Under the pieces are notes generated by a model. The model made no database searches, had not been told where the DNA came from, and saw only the letters and a list, made by a program, of their open reading frames with translations. The position numbers were made by a program, and so were the translations under genes. Shown piece after piece: positions 1 through 9,984 of a stretch of 64,000 nucleotides of DNA. Each line of letters begins with the position of its first letter. Positions within the stretch are counted from its first letter, which is position 1. This stretch comes from Arenimonas soli (GTDB taxonomy: Bacteria; Pseudomonadota; Gammaproteobacteria; Xanthomonadales; Xanthomonadaceae): assembly GCF_014643775.1 (NCBI RefSeq), contig NZ_BMKC01000001.1, forward strand, positions 1,550,001 to 1,614,000, written 5' to 3'.

Positions 1-401
1 TGCTTGCGCCCGTGCCCGACGGCGAGCCCATCCCGGGCAGTTACTGGGGCGAATGCGAGGCCGGGCTGATCGGCTGCACCGTGTATGCCCGCGCCGATAC
101 CCCGGTGCATTCCCTGTTGCACGAGGCCTGCCACCTGATCGTGATGCCGCCAGAGCGCCGCGCCCGGGTGCATACCGACGCCACCGATTCGGTGCCCGAG
201 GAAGACGCCGCCTGCTGCCTGCAGATCCTGCTGGCCGACCGCCTGCCCGGCGTCGGCCGCGACCGGCTTATGGCCGACATGGACGCCTGGGGCTACAGCT
301 TCCGCCTGGGCTCGGCCCGGGCCTGGTTCGAAAACGACGCCGAAGACGCCCGCGCCTTCCTCGCCTCCCGGGGCCTGAAAATGGTCTCCGACCCCATTTA
401 G
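1..401 (+). CDS. Conserved hypothetical protein with HEACH motif, 5' end outside the window
   Basis: The reading frame is open back to the first base, so the true start is probably upstream; a GTG at 12 is the first in-window start candidate. The visible protein has about 130 residues. It contains HEACH at bases 120-134, which fits the HExxH zinc-binding pattern of metalloproteases, preceded by a hydrophobic turn and followed by an acidic stretch. The C-terminus is short and ends 46 bases before the next gene. I recognise the type from xanthomonad genomes only as a conserved hypothetical protein. A zinc-dependent hydrolase activity is inferred from the motif alone. Confidence 0.65.
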   Translation, partial: LAPVPDGEPIPGSYWGECEAGLIGCTVYARADTPVHSLLHEACHLIVMPPERRARVHTDATDSVPEEDAACCLQILLADRLPGVGRDRLMADMDAWGYSFRLGSARAWFENDAEDARAFLASRGLKMVSDPI

Positions 402-447
402 GGATAGGCTCGGGGGTGGTTTCCCACTGAACCTCTGGAGCACACCC

Positions 448-2418
448 GTGAAATCCCACCGCGCCCTGCTGGCGCTCGCCATTTCCGCCGGCCTGCTCGC
501 CCTTGCCGGCTGCAGCAAATCCGATGACGACACCGCCCAAACCGCCGCCGGCAAGACCGCCGCGCCGGCCGATGCGGCCAAGTCCGAATCCGCCGACGCC
601 TTCGTCGGCCGCGTCAACACCACCATCGAAGAGATGACGCCCGAGCTGACCTCGGCGGCGTGGCTGGGCGCCACCTACATCAACCCCGACAGCCAGCGCG
701 TCGAGTCGGCCGCCAACGAACGCTGGCTGACCAAGAACAACGAATTCATCGCCCAGGCCAAGGCCTACGACACGCAAGGCCTGGACGCCGCCACCGCGCG
801 CGCCCTGCACCTGCTCAAGACCAGCTCGTCCATGCCCGCCCCGCGCGACCCGGCGAAGCTGAAGGAACTGACCGAGATCGCCAGCCGCATGGGCGCGACC
901 TACGGGTCGGGCAAGTGGTGCGTCGGCGAAGACTGCAAGGACATCGGCCAGGTCAGCCAGATCCTCGCCGACACCGACGGCAGCAGCTACGACGAGATGC
1001 GCGCCGCCTGGGAAGGCTGGCATTCGATCGCCGTGCCGATGCGCAAGGACTACCAGCGCTTCGTCGAGCTGACCAACGAAGGCGCGGTCGAGATGGGCTT
1101 TGAAAACACCGGCGACGTCTGGCGCGCCGGCTACGACATGCCCGCCGCCGACTTCCAGGCCGAAGCCGACCGCCTCTGGGGCCAGGTGCAGCCGCTGTAC
1201 GAACAGCTGCAGTGCTACACCCGCGGCAAGCTCGAGGAAAAGTACGGCGAGCAGGGTTCGATCAACGGCATGATCCCCGCCCACCTCACCGGCAACCTGT
1301 GGCAGCAGGACTGGGGCAACCTCTGGCCGCTGCTGCAGCCCTACGACGGCGTCGGCAGCCTGGACGTCAACGGTGCGCTGGAAAAGCAGCGCCAGGACAT
1401 CCTGTCCGACCTGGTGGCCAAGGCCGGCGGCATGCGCAACCTGACCGCCGCCAAGCAGGTGGAAATCGAACGCCAGGCCGACCTGGAAATCGCCACCCGC
1501 ATGACCAAGCTGGCCGAAGGTTTCTACACCGGCCTGGGCATGCCGGCGCTGCCGGAATCGTTCTACGAACATTCCATGCTGATCCAGCCGCGCGACCGCG
1601 ACGTGGTCTGCCACGCCAGCGCCTGGCCGATGAACACCGACGGCACCGACGTGCGCATGAAGATGTGCATCAAGCCCACGGAGGAAGAGCTGACCACGAT
1701 CTACCACGAGCTGGGCCACATCTACTATTACCTGGCCTACAAGGACCAGGCGCCGGTGTTCCAGGGCGGCGCGCACGACGGTTTCCATGAAGCCATCGGC
1801 GACACCATCGTGCTTTCCATGACCCCGGAATACCTGGCCTCGATCGGCCTGGTCGACCAGCCGGCGGTCAGCGAAGAAGCGGTGATCAACAACCAGATGC
1901 GCATGGCCCTGGCCAAGGTCGCGTTCATGCCCTTCGGCCTGCTGATCGACCGCTGGCGCTGGGGCGTGTTCGACGGCTCGATCACGCCGGACAACTACAA
2001 CCAGGCGTGGTGGGAGCTCAAGGCCAAGTACCAGGGCGTGGCCCCGGCCGGCGAAACGCGCGGCGAAGATTTCTTCGACCCGGGCGCCAAGTACCACGTG
2101 CCGGGCAACACCCCGTACACGCGCTACTTCCTGTCGCACGTGCTGCAGTTCCAGTTCTACAAGTCGCTGTGCGACGCGTCCGGCCACGAAGGCCCGCTGT
2201 ACACCTGCAACTTCGCCGACAACCCGGAAGCGGGCCAGCGTTATTGGGCGATGATGCAGCGTGGCTCCAGCCAGCCGTGGCAGCAGACGCTCAAGGAACT
2301 GACCGGCGGCGAGCAGATGGACGCGTCGGCGGTGCTGGAGTACTTCCAGCCGTTGCAGACCTGGCTGACCGAACAGAACCAGGGCAAGACCTGCGGCTGG
2401 GAGCCGGCCAAGTCCTGA
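448..2418 (+). CDS. Peptidase family M2 (ACE-like) dipeptidyl carboxypeptidase, lipoprotein
   Basis: This is a 656-residue protein related to angiotensin-converting enzyme, a zinc dipeptidyl carboxypeptidase that removes C-terminal dipeptides. Residues 1-22 form a lipoprotein signal with the lipobox LAGC and Cys22, followed by a low-complexity linker, so it should be anchored in the cell envelope. The zinc site is complete: HELGH at 420-424 supplies His420, Glu421 and His424, and Glu448 in HEAIGD lies 24 residues downstream, the spacing seen in ACE. The length fits a single-domain bacterial ACE such as that of Xanthomonas. It appears monocistronic and is followed by a strong terminator. Family assignment is secure; the natural substrate is unknown. 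Confidence 0.93.
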   Translation: MKSHRALLALAISAGLLALAGCSKSDDDTAQTAAGKTAAPADAAKSESADAFVGRVNTTIEEMTPELTSAAWLGATYINPDSQRVESAANERWLTKNNEFIAQAKAYDTQGLDAATARALHLLKTSSSMPAPRDPAKLKELTEIASRMGATYGSGKWCVGEDCKDIGQVSQILADTDGSSYDEMRAAWEGWHSIAVPMRKDYQRFVELTNEGAVEMGFENTGDVWRAGYDMPAADFQAEADRLWGQVQPLYEQLQCYTRGKLEEKYGEQGSINGMIPAHLTGNLWQQDWGNLWPLLQPYDGVGSLDVNGALEKQRQDILSDLVAKAGGMRNLTAAKQVEIERQADLEIATRMTKLAEGFYTGLGMPALPESFYEHSMLIQPRDRDVVCHASAWPMNTDGTDVRMKMCIKPTEEELTTIYHELGHIYYYLAYKDQAPVFQGGAHDGFHEAIGDTIVLSMTPEYLASIGLVDQPAVSEEAVINNQMRMALAKVAFMPFGLLIDRWRWGVFDGSITPDNYNQAWWELKAKYQGVAPAGETRGEDFFDPGAKYHVPGNTPYTRYFLSHVLQFQFYKSLCDASGHEGPLYTCNFADNPEAGQRYWAMMQRGSSQPWQQTLKELTGGEQMDASAVLEYFQPLQTWLTEQNQGKTCGWEPAKS

Positions 2419-2442
2419 CCCCAGGTTTCACCGCGTGACCCG

Positions 2443-2479
2443 GGAAGGCCGGCGTGCAAGCGTCGGCCTTCCTGTTTTT
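2443..2479 (+). terminator. Rho-independent terminator after the M2 peptidase gene
   Basis: A 12-bp stem (2443-2454 with 2461-2472, one G-U pair) closes a 6-base loop and is followed by TGTTTTT. It lies 24 bases after the stop codon. The T-run is only on the + side, so it serves the peptidase gene and not the convergent transporter gene. Confidence 0.85.
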
Positions 2480-3696
2480 CAGGCCCCGTCCGACGCCAGG
2501 CCGCGGTCGTGCACCACGTACCAGCGCCAGGTCCCGAAGGCCACGACCACGAAGCCCGCGGAAACGACCGCCAGCAGCAGCCCGCTGTGGCTGACCAGGG
2601 GCGAAAGCAGGCCGGCGATCGCCGCGTTCGACATCAGGCCGACGAACGCCTGCATGGACGAGGCGCTGCCGCGCTGGCGCGGGAACATGTCCAGGATCGC
2701 CAGCGTCACGATCGGGAACACCAGCGCGATGCCGAACGCCCCCATCGCCGTCGGCAGCACGGCCCAGGGCAGGCTGGGCGACGAAACCAGCGCGTTATAG
2801 CCGATGTTGTAGACCGCGGCGACGCCGCAGCAAAGGAAACCCCACTCCACCAACCGCTTGCCCGGCAAACGCCCGGCCGCCCGCCCCGACACGAAGGCGC
2901 CCAGCATCATGCCGCCGATGGTGGGGGCGAAGAACCACACGAAGTCCTGTTCCCCCAGGCCCAGCAGGCCCATCACGAAGTCCGGCGCCGAACTGATGTA
3001 CAGGAACAGCGCGCCGAAGTTGGCCGTGCCCGCCAGCGTCAGCAGCCGGAAGCGCCGGTTGGACAGCATCGACCAGTAGTCGCGCAGCATCGTGCGCGCA
3101 TGCAGGGGCACCCGCGCCTCGGGCGGATGCGTTTCCGGCAGCCCCCAGGCCGTCACCACCAGCAGCAGGGCACCGAAGGCCGCCAGGAACCAGAAGATGC
3201 CGTGCCAGTCGGAGAAGCCCAGGATCCAGCCGCCGATGACCGGCGCGATGGCCGGCGCGACGCCGAAGATCATCGAGATGTGGCTCATCAGGCGCTGGGC
3301 ATCGTCACCCTGCAGCGCATCGCGCACCACCGCGCGCCCGACGATCATGCCCACGCCCGCCGACAGGCCCTGCAGGGCGCGGTAGGCCAGCATGGTCGTG
3401 ATGTCGCCGGCCAGCGCCGCGCCCACCGACGCCAGGGTGAAGACCACGATGCCGGCCAGCAGCACCTTCTTGCGGCCGATGGCGTCGGAAATCGGGCCGT
3501 GGAACAGCGACATCGCCGCGTAGCCGATCAGGTAGACGCTGATCGTCTGCTGCATGGCCACCTTGCCCACGCCCAGGTCGTCGGCCATCACCAGGAAGGC
3601 CGGGAACACGGTGTCGATCGAAAACGGCCCGAACATGGCCAGGCCGCCCAGGATGAAGGCCAGCCGGGCGCGGGAGATGTTGAGGTGGGGGATCAT
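2479..3696 (-). CDS. Bcr/CflA family drug-resistance MFS transporter
   Basis: This 405-residue protein is predicted to be a 12-helix inner-membrane proton/drug antiporter of the DHA1 Bcr/CflA group. The N-terminal helices carry the family-typical GPFSIDTVFPAF segment and the loop 2-3 motif GPISDAIGRKKV. The ATG at 3696 was chosen over an upstream TTG at 3732 because membrane helix 1 then begins about 10 residues in, as usual. A TATGCT hexamer (3723-3728, read on -) could be its -10 box. It is convergent with the M2 peptidase gene and divergent from nothing obvious. Substrates cannot be told from sequence. Confidence 0.9.
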   Translation of the reverse strand: MIPHLNISRARLAFILGGLAMFGPFSIDTVFPAFLVMADDLGVGKVAMQQTISVYLIGYAAMSLFHGPISDAIGRKKVLLAGIVVFTLASVGAALAGDITTMLAYRALQGLSAGVGMIVGRAVVRDALQGDDAQRLMSHISMIFGVAPAIAPVIGGWILGFSDWHGIFWFLAAFGALLLVVTAWGLPETHPPEARVPLHARTMLRDYWSMLSNRRFRLLTLAGTANFGALFLYISSAPDFVMGLLGLGEQDFVWFFAPTIGGMMLGAFVSGRAAGRLPGKRLVEWGFLCCGVAAVYNIGYNALVSSPSLPWAVLPTAMGAFGIALVFPIVTLAILDMFPRQRGSASSMQAFVGLMSNAAIAGLLSPLVSHSGLLLAVVSAGFVVVAFGTWRWYVVHDRGLASDGA

Positions 3697-3753
3697 CGTG
3701 GGCCGGCCGGGGGAACGGCGCAAGCATATCAAGGCCCCCGGCGGCCCGGGACG

Positions 3754-3897
3754 CTAGCCAAAGCCCAGCAGCGGCCCCAGGAACAGGTACAGCCCCAGCA
3801 GGATGATGCCGATGAAGACCAGCCGCAGCGCGAAGGCGGTGAACTTGATTACCAGCACGATGCCCAGAATGACCAGGATGATCCCGACCCAGCTCAT
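3754..3897 (-). CDS. 47-residue membrane protein
   Basis: The start is the ATG at 3897, preceded by a near-perfect Shine-Dalgarno sequence (AAGGAG, read on -). The protein is almost entirely hydrophobic with two predicted membrane segments separated by a short basic turn, and it ends in Gly-Phe-Gly. The longer frame upstream of this ATG would encode a polar extension across the parC promoter and is rejected. I do not recognise the family. It is probably a small inner-membrane protein transcribed alone and divergent from parC. Confidence 0.65.
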   Translation of the reverse strand: MSWVGIILVILGIVLVIKFTAFALRLVFIGIILLGLYLFLGPLLGFG

Positions 3898-3945
3898 GGC
3901 CTTGCTCCTTGTGAATCGGTGGCGGACCCGGCCTGCCTGGGCCGG

Positions 3946-3951
3946 TAGAAT
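3946..3951 (+). promoter_or_regulatory. -10 box of the parC promoter (TAGAAT)
   Basis: TAGAAT lies 34 bases before the parC ATG in the context GGTAGAATGCG. The same context, GGTAGAATCGCG, occurs before accA. No convincing -35 hexamer is visible. Confidence 0.5.
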
Positions 3952-3985
3952 GCGGCCATCGTTCCAATTCCCACCTGAGTAAAGC

Positions 3986-6231
<2,246 letters not shown>

Positions 6232-6235
<4 letters not shown>

Positions 6236-6579
6236 GCACGCTGCCGCCCTGCCCGGCCTGCGCGTCGGAATACGCCTACCAGGACGGCCTGCTGCTGGTC
6301 TGCCCGGAGTGCGGCCACGAATGGGCTCCCGGCGAAGCAGCCGAGGCCGGCGAGGACGTGAAGCTCGTGCGCGATGCCAACGGCAACCCGCTGGCCGACG
6401 GCGACACCGTGGTCGTGGTCAAGGATCTCAAGATCAAGGGCTCGTCCTCGGTGGTGAAGATCGGCACCAAGGTGCGCAACATCCGCCTGGTGGACGGCGA
6501 CCATGACATTGACTGCCGCATCGAGGGCATCGGCCCGATGAAGCTCAAGTCGTGCTTCGTGAAAAAAGATGCCGGCTGA
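6232..6579 (+). CDS. yjdM: Zinc-ribbon YjdM/PhnA family protein
   Basis: This is a 115-residue protein of the YjdM (formerly PhnA) family. An N-terminal zinc ribbon is formed by Cys7-Cys10 and Cys24-Cys27. The conserved body follows, with the signature segments [11 protein letters not shown] and [10 protein letters not shown], and an SH3-like beta domain at the C-terminus. Despite its old name it is not part of the phosphonate C-P lyase, and the biochemical role in this group is unresolved. It starts with GTG inside the parC stop region (GTGA overlap), so translation is probably coupled. It overlaps the following membrane-protein gene by 11 bases. Confidence 0.93.
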
Positions 6580-7018
6580 GCCCTCGCTTCGGCGCCGGCC
6601 CAACCCGTTCCTGCTGGCGGGCGGCATCCTCAGCGCCCTGGCCGCCGTCGCGCACCTGGGCTGCATCGTATTCGGCGCGCCCTGGTACCGGTTCCTGGGC
6701 GCCGGCGAACAGATGGCGCAGATGGACCTGGCCGGGCACTGGTACCCGACGGTGGTCACCCTGGTGATCGCCGGCATGTTGTTCACCTGGTCGGCCTACG
6801 CCCTTTCCGGTGCGGGAATCATCCGCCGGCTGCCCCTGCTGCGATTCGTGCTTTGCCTGGTGACCGGCATCTACCTGGTGCGGGGCCTCGGCTTCTATTT
6901 CCTGATGCCTTATTTCCCCGGCAACAGCCCAACCTTCTGGGCGGTCAGCTCCGGCATCTGCCTGGTCATCGGCCTGGTGCACCTGGTCGGGCTGCGACAA
7001 ACCTGGTCACGCATCTGA
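6569..7018 (+). CDS. Four-helix membrane protein of unknown function
   Basis: This 149-residue protein has four predicted transmembrane helices, at about residues 14-36, 58-82, 88-110 and 118-140. A short basic N-terminus suggests the N-terminus is cytoplasmic. Repeated Gly/Ala-rich helices and a conserved-looking segment of aromatic and Pro-Gly residues precede helix 4. The gene starts inside yjdM and ends 16 bases before sugE, so it belongs to the parC-yjdM-sugE transcription unit. I do not recognise a named family. Confidence 0.8.
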   Translation: MPAEPSLRRRPNPFLLAGGILSALAAVAHLGCIVFGAPWYRFLGAGEQMAQMDLAGHWYPTVVTLVIAGMLFTWSAYALSGAGIIRRLPLLRFVLCLVTGIYLVRGLGFYFLMPYFPGNSPTFWAVSSGICLVIGLVHLVGLRQTWSRI

Positions 7019-7034
7019 AGCGAGGAGACGAACG

Positions 7035-7355
7035 ATGAACTGGCTGTTCCTGGTCCTGGCGGGCCTGCTGGAAGTGGGCTGGGCCGTCGGCCTCAAATAC
7101 ACCGAAGGTTTCACCCGACCCCTGCCCAGCGTGCTGACCGTGATCGCGATGGTCGTCGGCTTCTACCTGCTGAGCCTGTCGATGCGCGAGATTCCCCTGG
7201 GCACGGCCTATGGCATCTGGGTCGGCATCGGCGCCGCCGGTGCCGCCATCGCCGGCATGGTGCTGTTCAAGGAACCGGTGTCGACGCTGCGAATCGCCAG
7301 CATCGTGCTGGTGGTGGCCGGGATCGTGGGGCTCAAGCTGTCCTCTGCCAGCTGA
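7035..7355 (+). CDS. sugE: SMR family exporter SugE/Gdx (guanidinium/quaternary ammonium)
   Basis: This is a 106-residue small multidrug resistance protein with four transmembrane helices. The essential membrane carboxylate Glu13 is present in LEVGW. The segment GTAYGIWVGIGAAGA is of the SugE/Gdx subtype rather than the EmrE subtype. Gdx proteins export guanidinium in exchange for protons as antiparallel dimers; some also give resistance to quaternary ammonium compounds. Start: ATG 7035 after GAGGAG. Only 16 bases separate it from the previous gene, so there is no room for a guanidine riboswitch directly upstream. It is the last chromosomal gene before the cassette array. Confidence 0.92.
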   Translation: MNWLFLVLAGLLEVGWAVGLKYTEGFTRPLPSVLTVIAMVVGFYLLSLSMREIPLGTAYGIWVGIGAAGAAIAGMVLFKEPVSTLRIASIVLVVAGIVGLKLSSAS

Positions 7356-7410
7356 GGCCGTACCGCGTCCAAACAGGCGCCCGACGCCAACGAGCCGAGA
7401 AAGAGTCTCA

Positions 7411-7471
7411 GGGTTTATGCCGCGGATCCGCTCCAGTTCCGTCCTATTGATCGTTCCACAGGCATAAACCC
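7411..7471. repeat. 11-bp perfect inverted repeat flanking 39 bases
   Basis: GGGTTTATGCC at 7411-7421 is repeated as GGCATAAACCC at 7461-7471. It lies between sugE and the left edge of the integron cassette array. Its function is unknown. It could be a transcript hairpin, or the scar of a lost element next to the array. Confidence 0.6.
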
Positions 7472-7567
7472 GGATGGCCGCCCATCTCCCAGGACCTCCG
7501 CCCAGTCGATCGCCTTGCCATGCCTGTCTTCCCGACACTTGACGGCCGCCCAGGCCTCCGAGAGCAT
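7415..7567 (-). CDS. Possible 50-residue protein or gene fragment at the array edge
   Basis: On the - strand an ATG at 7567 opens a 50-codon frame ending in TAA at 7415-7417. The product is rich in charged and aromatic residues (for example CREDRHGKAIDWAEV) and looks more protein-like than the other frames here. No Shine-Dalgarno sequence is clear, and the stop falls inside the inverted repeat. It shows no recognisable tyrosine-recombinase motif, so it is not evidence for an intI remnant. It may be a decayed gene; confidence is low. Confidence 0.25.
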   Translation of the reverse strand: MLSEAWAAVKCREDRHGKAIDWAEVLGDGRPSGFMPVERSIGRNWSGSAA

Positions 7568-7576
7568 CGGCGCATC

Positions 7577-7608
7577 GCCTCATTGTTGAGGCCTAATTGG
7601 CGTTAGGC
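7577..7608 (+). other. Left boundary of the cassette array, attI-like end (GTTAGGC)
   Basis: GCGTTAGGCC ends at 7608, just before the first cassette gene, and is the recombination-site core GTTRRRY. Immediately upstream is a 6-bp hairpin (7577-7582 with 7587-7592). The sequence further left does not resemble the attC bodies in the array, so this may be the attI side or a truncated attC. The left-to-right decay of the array also favours the attI end being here. Confidence 0.5.
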
Positions 7609-7613
7609 CCCGC

Positions 7614-7976
7614 ATGGGAAAGGTGCTCGTACTTGCCGCCGCGCTTGCCGCCCTTCTAGCTTCGTGCTCGATTGAAGTTCCTGCGGCTGCAACTGACCTA
7701 GACCCGGCGGGCCTCTGGAAAGCCAGACTTGACCGCGACGTTAAGCCAGGCAGTTCATCGACTGTGGTTGAGAACTATCTTCGAGAAAACGGAGTCGTTG
7801 AGGTCTCGCACCTAAACGATGGAAAGACGCTGCTCGGAGTACAGCCTATAAAGATCGAGCGCATCTTCCCCCCGATCGATACGAACAGCATTCGAATTGA
7901 GTGCTCATTCCACCCGACGAAGGGGCTGGAAGCTTGTAGTGTCTATCAGAGCTCGGCGACTTGCTGTGGGCAATAG
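7614..7976 (+). CDS. Cassette 1: putative lipoprotein, unknown function
   Basis: The 120-residue product has a lipoprotein signal ending in LLASC, with Cys18 as the acylation site. The mature part shows no known domain. It contains four cysteines in the C-terminal third, two of them adjacent near the end, which suggests disulfides in the periplasm. The ATG lies 6 bases after the array boundary, the usual cassette layout. A gap of 67 bases without a gene separates its stop from attC 1. Unrecognised. Confidence 0.65.
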   Translation: MGKVLVLAAALAALLASCSIEVPAAATDLDPAGLWKARLDRDVKPGSSSTVVENYLRENGVVEVSHLNDGKTLLGVQPIKIERIFPPIDTNSIRIECSFHPTKGLEACSVYQSSATCCGQ

Positions 7977-8043
7977 GCCAGCAACTGAGGCTCTTCCGGG
8001 GGGATCCGGCTTGATAACTCCTTGGCTCCGTCGTAGGTTCTCA

Positions 8044-8100
8044 GCCCAACTATTCATTCAAGCCGACGCCTTCGGCGCGGCTTAACTCAAGGCGTTAGGC
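8044..8100 (+). repeat. attC site 1 (57 bp, intact)
   Basis: R'' is GCCCAAC at 8044-8050 and R' is GTTAGGC at 8094-8100. The body TTCAAGCCGACGCCTTCGG pairs with CGCGGCTTAA to give the folded attC hairpin. It closes cassette 1. Confidence 0.92.
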
Positions 8101-8107
8101 GATCATC

Positions 8108-8467
8108 ATGTGGCAATGGCGGGACGAATACTTTGAATCCCTGCGCACAGTCGCATCGCAAGCCTCGGAGCACAGCGAGTGGGCGGGGTACTTCTCGTAC
8201 TGCTCGCAACTCGAGCAAGGGTTACGGAAGCCGGCACTTTCCACTTTAAAGAGCTTCATTTCCTCCCTATCCTCCCAGCCGTTCGTTGCGCGCAAGGCTT
8301 TTGTAGGCTGGCTTCTCCCTATTGCTGCAACAAGCAGAGCCTCTCACATGCTTGTCCCTCACCCCCTTTGGCAAGACCTGGTTCGGCCCACTGTTGTCGA
8401 GTGGCTCGCCGTTGAGCCAAACTCTCTGGAAGCACATCGCTGGGCTCGCATCTACGCGCGCGCCTAA
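8108..8467 (+). CDS. Cassette 2: hypothetical protein
   Basis: The 119-residue product has no signal peptide. It begins with an amphipathic Trp/Glu-rich segment and contains several Trp and Pro-rich stretches (VGWLLPIAAT, HPLWQDLV) that resemble a soluble helical protein. ATG at 8108 lies 7 bases after attC 1. The TAA stop is inside the R'' box GCCTAAC of the next attC, which supports it as the genuine cassette gene over overlapping frames. No homologous family is recognised. Confidence 0.7.
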   Translation: MWQWRDEYFESLRTVASQASEHSEWAGYFSYCSQLEQGLRKPALSTLKSFISSLSSQPFVARKAFVGWLLPIAATSRASHMLVPHPLWQDLVRPTVVEWLAVEPNSLEAHRWARIYARA

Positions 8468-8518
8468 CCAATCATTCAAGCCGACGCCTTCGGCGCGGCT
8501 TAACTCAAGGCGTTAGAC
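8462..8518 (+). repeat. attC site 2 (57 bp, intact)
   Basis: R'' GCCTAAC (8462-8468) and R' GTTAGAC (8512-8518) flank the same hairpin body as site 1. The stop codon of cassette gene 2 overlaps R''. Confidence 0.92.
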
Positions 8519-8522
8519 ATCA

Positions 8523-8939
8523 ATGACCCCGATCTTGGCTTTGTTCGTCCTCGCCGCTGCTGTCGACCATTCAGAACCTATGGTGCTGAATTGCCCAACG
8601 CATCTTGATACGACGCAGAGCCTTTCCTCGGTCGTGCCAGGTTGGCACGCATTTGACTACCGATTCGGATCGCGAGACCGAAAACTGCCTGTAGTCGAGA
8701 TGGGAGTTCTCTCAGGCCCTCCTGAGAACAATTTCTTTCTGAAGCCTGAGACGACCTACTCCGGGAAAGTGGGTGGTGATTTTGTGAATCGCTGGCCCCT
8801 GCAAGGTTACGAGGACTACTCGTTCTACTGCGGCTACGCCAAGACAACCATTCGGCTGTCAATGAAGCTCCCTGCCGGACTCAAACACTGCTCCGTAGAG
8901 CATCGAGCCAACAGGCCGACGCGCGCTTGGTGCGAATAG
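8523..8939 (+). CDS. Cassette 3: exported protein, possibly STY0301 family
   Basis: The 138-residue product starts with a short hydrophobic segment compatible with a signal peptide (cleavage probably after about residue 13-16). The pattern of an early Cys-Pro, a VPGWHAF motif and a late YxFYCGYA segment resembles the STY0301 family of small secreted enterobacterial/xanthomonad proteins; this match is from memory and tentative. Four cysteines suggest two disulfides. The start is four bases after attC 2 and the stop abuts attC 3. Confidence 0.65.
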   Translation: MTPILALFVLAAAVDHSEPMVLNCPTHLDTTQSLSSVVPGWHAFDYRFGSRDRKLPVVEMGVLSGPPENNFFLKPETTYSGKVGGDFVNRWPLQGYEDYSFYCGYAKTTIRLSMKLPAGLKHCSVEHRANRPTRAWCE

Positions 8940-8995
8940 GTCTAACTAATCATTCAAGCCGACGCCCTCGGCGCGGCTTAACTCAGGCGTTGGGA
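8940..8995 (+). repeat. attC site 3 (56 bp)
   Basis: R'' GTCTAAC (8940-8946) and R' GTTGGGA (8989-8995). The loop reads GCCCTCGGC instead of GCCTTCGGC, and one base is missing before R'. The last base of R' departs from the GTTRRRY consensus. Confidence 0.88.
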
Positions 8996-9002
8996 GTCGT
9001 TG

Positions 9003-9371
9003 ATGAGACCGCTCGGACTGATTGTTTTTCTCGCACCCGCGCTTGCCTCGGCGAGCACCCTTGGTTTTGTCGAAGCGAAGCGCCTAGCCGACGAGAACGA
9101 GTCGAACCTAAACCCTCAGCTGACTTCGCAGTTACTGGAGGCACAGGGAAATGCCCTTAAGGACGCTTTGGCGAGCTGCGCGCAGCCAGACATGGACCTG
9201 TCGGCCTTCACGCTGGTATTTCGTCTCAACTCGGATGGCTCCATCGCTGAGAGTTGGCGGGAAGGCGATACGCAACTTGCACTGTGCACGCACAAGCGTT
9301 TGGTCTCAACTGGATTTCGAGGTAAGTGGCAGGAGCCGTTCTATACGTCCATCGAAATGTCGTTCCATTAA
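9003..9371 (+). CDS. Cassette 4: small exported protein, unknown function
   Basis: The 122-residue product begins with a typical signal peptide, with probable cleavage after ALASA near residue 17. The mature protein has two cysteines and ends with an alternating beta-like stretch (QEPFYTSIEMSFH). The pattern SDGSIAESW followed by CTHKR recalls small TonB-C-like periplasmic proteins, but this is only an impression. The ATG at 9003 was preferred to a TTG at 9000. It ends just before attC 4. Confidence 0.65.
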   Translation: MRPLGLIVFLAPALASASTLGFVEAKRLADENESNLNPQLTSQLLEAQGNALKDALASCAQPDMDLSAFTLVFRLNSDGSIAESWREGDTQLALCTHKRLVSTGFRGKWQEPFYTSIEMSFH

Positions 9372-9428
9372 TCCTGACCAATCATTCAAGCCGACGCCCT
9401 CGGTGCGACTTAACTCAAGGCGTTAAAC
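9372..9428 (+). repeat. attC site 4 (57 bp)
   Basis: R'' is degenerate (TCCTGAC, 9372-9378) and R' is GTTAAAC (9422-9428). The body has two point changes relative to site 1 in the loop-proximal stem. Confidence 0.85.
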
Positions 9429-9431
9429 CTA

Positions 9432-9926
9432 ATGTTCGTACTTTCGGAACAGCTCGATACGATGAAGGGTGACCCGAACATTCCATTTCGGCGATATCGA
9501 GATTACGTCGAGGCAAATCGAGCAAAGTTTCCTGCGGCGGCATACGAACTGATCTCGTCCGGCTTGCTACTCGATGCATCTGATCACCGATGCCCGCACG
9601 ACGGGTGGTTAGAGTGGGCCCGATTCGAGGAGCCATCGGAGGGTGATCGGAACGAGATTAGAACTTTGAGTCTCCGAGTTCGCTTGCTTGGTCCTTACCA
9701 CGATATGTACATCGAGATTTACTATCCACAGGTATTCTCGTACAGCATGAGCAACCCAGCATCGCATGCAGGTCACTTTGACTGGCGCTACAGCGAAATT
9801 CGTCTAAGCGACGCTGGCAACTTGATCCACGAAATTGAATGGGCAGGCCCGCCCGGCGCGGAAGCGCGATGGATCATTGAAACCTCGGACGTACAATTGA
9901 CGACCCACCCCTTGGATCAGGCCTAA
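9432..9926 (+). CDS. Cassette 5: soluble hypothetical protein
   Basis: The 164-residue acidic product lacks a signal peptide or membrane segment. It is rich in Tyr, Trp and His, with a DWRYSEIRLSDAG segment in the second half, and looks like a compact alpha/beta protein. No catalytic motif is visible and I do not recognise the family. Small acidic cytoplasmic cassette proteins often include immunity or antitoxin functions, but nothing here shows that. The TAA lies inside the R'' box of attC 5. Confidence 0.65.
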   Translation: MFVLSEQLDTMKGDPNIPFRRYRDYVEANRAKFPAAAYELISSGLLLDASDHRCPHDGWLEWARFEEPSEGDRNEIRTLSLRVRLLGPYHDMYIEIYYPQVFSYSMSNPASHAGHFDWRYSEIRLSDAGNLIHEIEWAGPPGAEARWIIETSDVQLTTHPLDQA

Positions 9927-9977
9927 CCATTCATTCAAGCCGACGCCTTCGGCGCGGCTTAACTCAGGGCGATAGGC
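9921..9977 (+). repeat. attC site 5 (57 bp)
   Basis: R'' is GCCTAAC (9921-9927). R' reads GATAGGC (9971-9977) instead of GTTAGGC. The body is otherwise identical to site 1 except for one base near R'. The changed base lies in the crossover trinucleotide, so this site may be impaired. Confidence 0.88.
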
Positions 9978-9984
9978 CACCAAC

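Noticed and set aside
268-2187. A long (639-codon) open frame opposite the M2 peptidase gene
   Set aside because: It is a GC-skew shadow: the composition is Ala/Val/Gly/Arg-biased with no family signature, and the + strand protein carries complete catalytic motifs.
7019-7034. A guanidine riboswitch before sugE
   Set aside because: Only 16 bases lie between the previous stop and the sugE start, and the gene is probably read from the parC unit.
8267-8479. A - strand frame overlapping cassette gene 2
   Set aside because: All other cassette genes are on + and gene 2 on + has its stop in the attC R'' box; this frame has no binding site.
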